Source: Endotrypanum monterogeii
Taxonomy: Eukaryota; Euglenozoa; Kinetoplastea; Trypanosomatida; Trypanosomatidae
Direction of reading: 5' to 3'
Assembly (NCBI GenBank): GCA_000333855.2
Contig: CM007331.1
Span: 494,837-511,587, forward strand
Length of the DNA: 16,751 nt
Below, piece after piece: positions 6,722-14,000 of the stretch (its first letter is position 1; each line of letters starts with the position of its first letter). The notes beneath the pieces are model-generated. The model was not told the origin of the DNA. It did not search any database and saw only the letters and a list, made by a program, of their open reading frames with translations. The position numbers and the translations under genes were made by a program.

Positions 6722-7653
6722 TGAACCTCCAAAAGCGGTACAGCAATGGGCACATGGCCGTGAAGGGAATCACATTTTCCATCTTCCCCGGTGAGGTGTT
6801 CGCGTTCCTCGGCACAAACGGAGCGGGTAAGACAACGACTATCTCGATGCTATGCGAACGCTTCTTACCGTCAGGTGGCAGCGCAGAAATCTGCGGGTAT
6901 GACATTGTTCGTGACAGCAAGGAGGTGCTGCGGTGCATTGGGTACTGCCCACAATTCGATGCGACACTGGACCTCCTGACAGTGGAGGAGCAGCTGCAGT
7001 TGTATGCTGGGATTCGCGGGGTGGTGCGTTCCCAGTGGTCTGTCCTAGTGGATGCGCTCTGTGAACTGTGCGAGATGAACACGTACCGAAACACCTTGGC
7101 GTGCGCCCTGTCGGGGGGTAACCGACGCAAACTGTCTGTGGCAATAGCGCTGATGGGCGGTCCGCAGGTACTCTTTCTTGATGAGCCGTCTGCCGGCATG
7201 GACCCAGTGGCACGGCGCGGGATGTGGACTGCGATCCAGCGCGCCGCAGGTTTCTGTTCAGTTGTGCTGACGACGCACCACATGGAGGAGGTGGAGGCGC
7301 TGGCGGACATCGTCGCTATTATGGTGCGTGGGCACGTACGGTGCATTGGGGACAAGGTGCACCTAAAGAATAAGTTCGGGAATGCTTTCGAGGTGAGTGT
7401 GAGGCTCACATCAGCCAAGTACGCCAAGCGCCTCATGTTGTTCATGAAGGTTGAGTTTTCCGATGCTGTGATGGTCGAAGGCAAAAACCGCCGGTTCGTG
7501 TACCAGCTACCGCGCGACCGTGGATTTGGTGAAGTATTTCAAACGTTACAGGCAAACAAAGGGTATCTGCAGATAACGGACTACAGTGTGTCGCAGTCAT
7601 CGATCGAGCAGGTTTTCCTTCGGGTATCTGAGGCTGCTTCTTCAGCCAAGTAA
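6721..7653 (+). CDS. 3' fragment of the frameshifted ABCA transporter (NBD2, 310 aa from ATG)
   Basis: This frame carries the entire second nucleotide-binding domain. It has Walker A GTNGAGKTTT (6811-6840), a Q-loop (CPQFDATLDLL), an ABCA-style signature LSGGN (7108-7122), Walker B VLFLDE (7168-7185) followed by the D-loop AGMD, an H-loop (TTHHMEE) and the C-terminal ABCA motif ending SIEQVFLRVSE. All catalytic residues look intact. The frame is open back to 6658 and aligns there with the paralogue, so it is the continuation of the upstream fragment and not an independent gene. Its first ATG (6721) overlaps the upstream stop as TGATG. No trans-splicing signal precedes it, because the preceding DNA is coding. 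Confidence 0.7.
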   Translation: MNLQKRYSNGHMAVKGITFSIFPGEVFAFLGTNGAGKTTTISMLCERFLPSGGSAEICGYDIVRDSKEVLRCIGYCPQFDATLDLLTVEEQLQLYAGIRGVVRSQWSVLVDALCELCEMNTYRNTLACALSGGNRRKLSVAIALMGGPQVLFLDEPSAGMDPVARRGMWTAIQRAAGFCSVVLTTHHMEEVEALADIVAIMVRGHVRCIGDKVHLKNKFGNAFEVSVRLTSAKYAKRLMLFMKVEFSDAVMVEGKNRRFVYQLPRDRGFGEVFQTLQANKGYLQITDYSVSQSSIEQVFLRVSEAASSAK

Positions 7654-7681
7654 AATTTTATGTACACCCCTGAGTGTGAGA

Positions 7682-7699
7682 GTGTGTGTGTGTGTGTGT
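7682..7699. repeat. (GT)9 microsatellite
   Basis: Nine GT units lie 29 bases downstream of the stop codon of the first ABCA gene, in its predicted 3' UTR. In RNA this is a UG repeat that could pair with the (AC)11 at 9788-9809. Function unknown. Confidence 0.8.
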
Positions 7700-8147
7700 C
7701 TGAACAGGGGAAGGAGGGACGAGTGGTGGCGGTCGAACGCAATGAAGAACACACAAATGACCCTCTACGCTGAATGTGTGGTGCTGGGGGAAGAGGGCTT
7801 ATACGCCCGAGCAGTTTTATGTTGCCGCTCAGATCTTGCACCTCGCCACGCAGTGGTCCCTGCGGCGATAGTCAATATGTTGGGCTGTTTGTTTTTCAGG
7901 GTTCTTTTTTTTTTCCTCTTAGGGTCCTGTGGGGTATTGGCAACGTGCCTTTGACGAGCTGTGGTTTTCTGCAACATCCAGTCGCTGGGAAATCCGGCTG
8001 CGCTGTCTATGTTGATATCACGTGTCTTGCGAGTGTTCCGCATTGCCTTTGTATCATTCTTGCTGGAGCTGCCAATGGGGCTAGGCTCCGTTGCTCTATT
8101 TTCTTTTTCATGACTTCGGTCCCTAACACAGTGTTCTTACCGATTTT

Positions 8148-8165
8148 ATTATTATTATTATTATT
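8148..8165. repeat. (ATT)6 trinucleotide repeat
   Basis: Six ATT units lie in the spacer and follow a T4 run. In RNA they would form an AU-rich stretch. No function can be assigned. Confidence 0.8.
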
Positions 8166-8983
8166 GACTACGCACTTTTCTTTGTTAAATCTTTTTCCGG
8201 GTTGCGCAACTCTCCTCTTCGTAGCGGGTGAGCACACGATCTGTGTTCATGTTTGTATACGTGTGCATATATCATTTCATTTTATTGTGTGTATAGACAT
8301 TGATATGTGTTGCATGTTCCGCTGATCCTTTTTATTCTGTCTATTTTTTTTATTTTTCGTTTTTCTCTCCACACTCGTGTTCATGTTGACGTTCTTCATA
8401 TTGTGTGCAATTTCTGCCTTCTCTCTCTTCGCCTTCTCTGGGCATGTGGATCTGACCTCACTTTTGCTTTGGAAAGCGAAAGAAATCATTTGTGTACAAT
8501 TCCTATCGCATCTCTTCTGTTTTTTATTTTTTTGTTGTAGTGCTTTCGTGCAGTCCTCCTCCTACGTCTTGATCTTTGCGACATAATTTGACTTGGCGCC
8601 TCTTCTTTCCTCGCATGGCGCATCTGCTTTTTTCTTCATGAAAACAGAAAATTGATTTCTCAAGGCTCTTAGATTTTTTTTTTCTCTGTGTTTGCATAAC
8701 CTCTTACATCCTCCAGGAGTTTTGCGCATAGTGATTTTCTGGTCGTCTACCTTTGACTTAAGTAAATACATGTATCTGCGGGTCTGTGCGTGGTCACACA
8801 GCTTGTTTTTTTTTCCTTTTCATTGCAGGTGTCGATCCTTCGATTTGATGTCTTGTTGCCTTTTTTTTTATTTGAAGTTCCCCATTTTGTTTCTTGAAAA
8901 AAAAGCCTTCGCGTCACGGAAAGAGGGAGGTGGCGGCAGATTTTTTTTTGTATCGACATTGTTCCCCAACTCTTTTCCAAGTC

Positions 8984-9006
8984 GGGGGGGGGGGAGGAGG
9001 AGGGAG
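8984..9006 (+). repeat. G11 run and G-rich stretch
   Basis: Eleven G are followed by AGGAGGAGGGAGA. It is a possible G-quadruplex on the + strand and a likely site of length variation or sequencing error. Confidence 0.7.
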
Positions 9007-9310
9007 ACGTTAGGGAGGTCAGAGTCGTTCCATTCCTCCCCTCCTCCTTTTTTTTTTCTGCTGACAGGAACCAATGGAACAACAAAAAAAAGAATCGCTC
9101 TCGGTCTCCTTGTAGATGACAAAGGACTGTTGCGATGTCAACGATCACTCATTTCACTGCCACTCACCCGAAATGTGGGCAACACGAGAGTTAGTAACGG
9201 AGACGGCAGTTCCTTTTTTTCTCGATCTTTTACCGCGTTTTGTCAGAGCGTCCTGCCACGATGGCCACGCTCGAACCTTCAGTGGTGTTCGTCTGTCTGT
9301 GTCTGTGTCT

Positions 9311-9334
9311 GGGGGGGGGGAGGGGAGGGGGGGG
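9311..9334 (+). repeat. G10-A-G4-A-G8 run, predicted G-quadruplex
   Basis: Twenty-two of 24 bases are G, interrupted by two single A. It lies just after a TGTC-rich segment. Four G runs can be drawn from it, so a quadruplex is possible in the long 3' UTR of the first gene. Confidence 0.7.
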
Positions 9335-9787
9335 TCTTTGTCTTGAGGTAACGTGAACCCACCTGCACTTTTTCCTTGATGCTCACTGGCAGGAGTATAC
9401 CTAGCTAACCCAACCGATGGTCCGCGTGCCGTGCGTGTGAGACAACCATGTGAGAGTTTAGGTAGAGAGGTCTGGTTCAGACAAATGAGGACGCGACCTC
9501 TTCCGTGTGAGACCACGACTGTGCCGAATCTCATGATGATGCAGAAAACAAAACAAAAAAATGTGACGGTGAAATGTAGATTTGTGCTCATATATCAAAA
9601 CACCAGATATTGCGCGCAGCTGGCGAAAAAGGCAAAAACAAAATAGGTGTATCCTTTTCTTGTATGTGACTGTATGTGTGGGTAGGTGAGGCTCGCATGT
9701 TGTATGTAATCTGCTGAATGGCTTGCACCCTAACGCCTTTCCACGCCTCTGTGTGACAATGCCCCTCCTCTCCCTCCCTCCTACCAT

Positions 9788-9822
9788 ACACACACACACA
9801 CACACACACTCACTCACTCACT
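9788..9822. repeat. (AC)11 followed by (CACT)4
   Basis: A compound microsatellite has 11 AC units at 9788-9809 merging into four CACT units at 9807-9822. A pyrimidine-rich stretch (CCCTCCTCTCCCTCCCTCC) lies just upstream. Confidence 0.85.
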
Positions 9823-10171
9823 CCTCTGTGTGTGCGCGTGTGGGTGCGCTCCTAGTACCCCGGACGTGTTTTTCTCCTCGTTTAGCGGCCCCTAATTGCT
9901 GTGAAAACAACACGGAAAATAGAGATCCGCTCATGTGCTCACAACCACTTCTCGTTTTTTATTTTGTGTGTGCTTAGGTGCACGGGCAGCTGTCGGTGTA
10001 CGTATACGTATGATTGCCGCGATGCTGCGACTCTCTGCTTGACATTTTTCTGTCATATTTCTCGTGGGCTGTATTATTCCCTGTTGAGTGTGTGTGTGTC
10101 GTCTATTTTTTTTTTTTTGTTCGACTGAATCGTACTGGTGATCGATGTGAATAACATGGTAAAAAATTTAA

Positions 10172-10230
10172 CCCCCCCCCTCCCTCCACATACACATCTA
10201 TTCTCCCCCACCTCCCTCTTCGCTTCCCCC
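10172..10230. repeat. C9 run and C/T-rich tract
   Basis: A C9 run (10172-10180) leads into about 50 bases made mostly of C and T. It is a candidate polypyrimidine tract on the + strand, with a G-rich complement. The next AG on the + strand is at 10258-10259. Confidence 0.6.
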
Positions 10231-10268
10231 AATACGTCGCTCCGTGATAATGTCTCGAGTCTTTAGGG

Positions 10269-10304
10269 ATATATATATATATATTTATATATGTATATAT
10301 ATAC
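10269..10304. repeat. (AT)n-rich microsatellite
   Basis: Thirty-six bases of almost pure alternating A/T are broken by TTT at 10284-10286 and one G at 10293. The tract is largely self-complementary. Confidence 0.8.
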
Positions 10305-10856
10305 AAGTCTTTTTCCCCAAACGGTCTACTCAACAGGAGCATCAAATCATCTTCGTTATCAACGACAAAACAAATAACAACAACATGCGGGGCGGTTCCT
10401 GCGCCATGCCTGAGGTCATCTGTCGGTACGTGAATAGATTCCCAGGGTTCAGTGCAGGGGCGAGAGAGGCGGTTTCGGACTACTCAAGTCCAGTGCATGT
10501 ATTCTTACCGACTGCTGCTTCCAACGATGTTTTCTCGCAGATCCCTTCCGCAGGACGTTACGCATTCACCCGCGGATGTCTATGTTTACGTACCCTGCAC
10601 GCTGCTATGCACCTGTTTTTTTCCATCTGTTTTTTTTTTTTTTTCATTTATTCCTCATCCCCAACGCATGCGCCTCTACCTCATTTTGAACGTTTTAATT
10701 CGTTTTCGCGTGTATTTTGTCCATTACGTCCTCGCGGCAGGGAGGGGACGTCTGTGGGATCAAAGCGGGTGACATCGTATTCTTTTTTTTTTTTGTGTGT
10801 GTGTGTCCCAGGTTCTCGCCAACTGATAACCTTTCCTCTTTCTATGCATACACATT

Positions 10857-10888
10857 GATATATAAATATATTTATATTTAGATAAATA
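10857..10888. repeat. A/T-only palindromic stretch
   Basis: An irregular run of TATA, AAATA and TTTATA units contains only one or two G. It can fold on itself and lies about 70 bases upstream of the T tract used to predict the splice acceptor of the second gene. Confidence 0.6.
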
Positions 10889-10960
10889 CATACATTTGCC
10901 TTCATCTTCGCTCCTCACTCGCCATTATTCTCCCCTCTTCTACACATAATCACGTTGTTC

Positions 10961-11010
10961 TTTTTTTTTTTTTCATGTGTTTCGTATACGTCTCGTTTGT
11001 ACACTGCGAG
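10961..11010 (+). promoter_or_regulatory. Predicted polypyrimidine tract and spliced-leader acceptor of the second ABCA gene
   Basis: A T13 run (10961-10973) is followed by a T/C-rich stretch. The first AG is at 11009-11010, with another at 11011-11012, and no further AG occurs before the start codon. Use of the first gives a 77-nt 5' UTR without any ATG. An alternative upstream signal is the T15 run at 10630-10644 with AG at 10739-10740. Prediction only. Confidence 0.5.
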
Positions 11011-11087
11011 AGATACCGGCATACGTTTGATCTACGCGTGTCTGCTCATATTGACCAACTTTCTCTCTACCCTGCCGCATACCCACG

Positions 11088-14000
11088 ATGGCTCGAGCAT
11101 CACCGAGATCGAGCCATATCATACCTTCCAGTGCGGGCGGCGACTATTCCCCTCATGTCCTCAAAAATGCCAGTTTCACAGACCAGCTGCTGGCGATCCT
11201 GCACCGAATGTACCGGCAGACGCTGAACGCCAAGCTGCAGCTTTTCTTGGAAATAGTTTTGCCTCTCGCGTTCATCGCAATTACCCTTATCCTATGGGCA
11301 ATGTGGATGCCCATCGGGGGCCGTGAACGGCAGTTCATTGACTACACACCGTACCTGTCATCCTCTGCCACGCTACACAAACAGCTAACGTGCTACAACA
11401 GTACAACAGGGGGACCCATTCCTGGGCTCTGCGAATGTTCGTGGATGGCAGAGCTCACCCCGTTTGATGTATTGTGCGACGGCGACTACGAAACAATTCC
11501 GTACAAGAATTTATGTTATGCCGATGTTCCCCTCGACACGAGCACCATCACCGTCAATGGCTACCCCATTGGCGAGATGAAAGGTGCAAACAAGGTGGTA
11601 CAGGTGTGGATCAACTCATATAACACGTCTTTGTTTGTGATCCCGACATTGGATGAGGTGATCATATTCCACTGGATGGCTCGAATCGGCAAAGAATCCT
11701 CTTCAGGTGATGGTAACATCCTCTCATCCACTCTTGCAGCTGGCTTGCTTCCCAACTCGAAGCAATCCTCAGTGATGTGTTCTGGTGCCCTCTACTTCGT
11801 CGGGACACCAGAACAGGTGAACCCGCTTCTTGAGTACTTCAAAGAAATGTCGGTGTTGTTCGACGACGTCTACGGTGGCACCTACCTAACGAGTCAAGAG
11901 GCAGAGGCGAGGGTGCGCGCTTCAGAGCTGAATTGGGCCATCGTCGAGCTGAACGGCTTCAGCGCGAACACATTTGATGTGAGTATTCGCATGAACTCCA
12001 CCGCGCTGCCGACCTTCGATCTTCCCTACGACAAGAGTTACGGCGGCGGGTTCTACAGTAGTCGTGCAGACCTCTACGCCGTGGCCGGGTTTCTGTCCAT
12101 ACAGCAGATCATCACGGAACACTACGTGAAGCGATTCGCAGGAGATGCGGTCATCGGTAGCGACTTGCCGATGGATCACTACATGTCTGTTGCCGGCTAC
12201 ATAGGGTTTGTAACACAGCCGCTGCTTACTGCTGCTGGCATCATACTACCTCTCATCTTTGTGATGGCATTTCTTTACCCTGTCTCGCAGCTGACGAAGC
12301 GCATCGTTCTCGAGAAGGAGTTGCGCATCCGGGAAGCAATGCACATCATGGGGCTTGGGAGCACCCCGATCTACATTTCGTGGTACATCACTTTTTTCGT
12401 GCCAAATTTCCTGATCACAATTATCAGCATTGTCGCGATTCGTCTGACGTATTTCACAAACACAAACGTCCTTGTTCTGTTTCTCTTGTATCTGATTTAT
12501 ATCATGTGCTGTGTGCCGCTTGCTGGCTTCTACTCGACCTTGTTCAGCAAGGCCCGCCTCGCCTCTCTGATGACGCCGCTGCTCTACTTTGTGTTTGCCA
12601 TTCCCGCATTTACCATCCAGAGCGCCAATACAACAGTCATTGGGTTCTTTTGCATCTTTCCACCCACGGCCTTTGCTGTCACCATGCTCAGTATCATAAA
12701 CCACGAAATCGCGGGCGGATTCTCAAGCGCCAGCTGGCACGATCCCCTCGATGTGCCGCCGGTGATTCTTTCGGTCGCAGTTCTGGTGGCGGATTTTTTC
12801 TTCTACAACTTGCTGATGCTCTACCTCGACAATGTCATTCCGAAAGACTGGGGCATGGCGAAGCACCCACTCTTTTTCATAATCGACCCTATTTCGTGGT
12901 TGTTCAACTGCCGGCCGATACGCCTAGAGGGCGGCGCCGACGGGCGCGCGGAGGACGGTGTCTTCGAGGAGGATGACGACACCGACGGGAGCGACGATGT
13001 CGTCATAGTAGACGGGCTGCGCAAGATGTACTCGCGTGGTGGCAGGAAGTTCGTGGCGGTGAACAACCTGTATTGGGGGATGCGGGAGGGCGAGATATCA
13101 GTGCTTCTGGGTCACAACGGCGCTGGCAAAACAACGGTCCTAAGCATGATGACGGGGATGGCGGTGCCCGACGAGGGGGACTGCTACGTCTACGGCAACT
13201 CCGTGCGCACCCAGCTGGACCAAGTGCGCAGTCAGATCGGCTACTGTCCGCAGCACAACATCCTATGGGACGACCTCACGTGCCGCGAGCACCTCGAGTT
13301 CTTTGGACGCATCAAAGGGCTGCGCGGGTGGGAGCTGGAGAATGCGGTGTGCCGGATGCTCTTCGAAACAAACTTACTTGAGAAGGTGGACCAGCCAGTC
13401 CGGAGTCTTTCCGGTGGCCAGAAGCGCAAACTCTCCGTGTCTATTGCCTTCGTAACGTGCAGTCGGCTTGTTTTTCTCGATGAGCCCACCGCGGGCATGG
13501 ATGTTGGGGCTCGTCGATACACGTGGGAGCTACTGCGGCGCATGTCCAAGGACCACACCATATTGCTGACGACGCACTACATGGACGAGGCGGATCTGCT
13601 GGGCCACAAAATCGGTATCATGAGCCAGGGGAGGCTCAAGTGCTCCGGTAGCAGCCAGTTCCTCAAGTCACAACTCGGCCTTGGCTACAGCATCACGATG
13701 TCTCTGTACAAGGAGGCGTCTTTGAAGGAAATCTGGGAGCTGGTGAGATCATCAGTCAGTGGCGCTCACGAAATGGGTGCGCACGGGAGTGAGGTCATGT
13801 ATCGTCTGCCGAACAAACATGTGAGACAATTTCCCGCATTCTTGGATAGGTTGGAGTCACAGCAAGACTTGTTGGGTATTCGCGGTTACTCGCTCTCTGC
13901 GACGACACTCGAAGAAGTCTTTCTTCGGGTATCAAGAGAAGAGGTCGAGGAAGTAGGCGATGCAGGCACATCCATGCAAAGTAGTTCCAACAGCTTTGCG

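Larger units (their letters stand above)
1934..7653 (+). pseudogene. ABCA-type full ABC transporter, frameshifted (pseudogene or sequence error)
   Basis: This is a full-size ABC subfamily A lipid-transporter-like gene, equivalent to about 1906 residues if read through one frameshift. Domain order from the ATG is: a cytosolic Ser/acid-rich N-terminus (1-199); TM1 (~224-244); a large external loop (~245-550); TM2-6 with a KELRLREAMLIMGL coupling motif; NBD1 with Walker A GHNGAGKTT (K848) and LSGGQ; an ABCA regulatory motif TTLEEVFL; TM7 (~1168-1186); a second external loop; TM8-12; and NBD2 in another frame. Kinetoplastid ABCA proteins have been linked to phospholipid movement and vesicle traffic at the plasma membrane and flagellar pocket. 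That role is family knowledge, not shown here. The lesion is one missing base near 6656. The rest of about 1900 codons is open, so the break is recent, tolerated, or a sequencing error. ATG 1934 was chosen because an in-frame TGA lies at 1865 and no in-frame ATG comes before it. Confidence 0.85.
7654..11087. other. Intergenic spacer between the two ABCA genes
   Basis: This 3.4-kb stretch holds no supportable gene. The longest frames (for example 8692-9351 and 10244-10858, + strand) translate into low-complexity F/S/C/R-rich peptides through T tracts and G runs. It would contain the 3' UTR and poly(A) sites of the first gene, then the outron and 5' UTR of the second. Polypyrimidine-plus-AG combinations occur repeatedly, so the true processing sites cannot be fixed from sequence. 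Simple repeats are listed separately. I see no tRNA, rRNA or snRNA. Confidence 0.7.

Noticed and set aside
8692..9351. 219-codon + strand frame in the spacer
   Set aside because: It runs through T tracts and G runs, giving FFF and GGGG strings, with no conserved domain and no plausible start.
10244..10858. 204-codon + strand frame with ATG at 10385
   Set aside because: Part of it is more GC-rich than its surroundings, which caught the eye, but it reads through (AT)n and T15 tracts and shows no known fold or motif.
11088..11170. Signal peptide at the N-terminus of the second transporter
   Set aside because: The first 28 residues are polar and Ser-rich. The first hydrophobic segment is TM1 at about 53-73, a normal ABCA signal-anchor.
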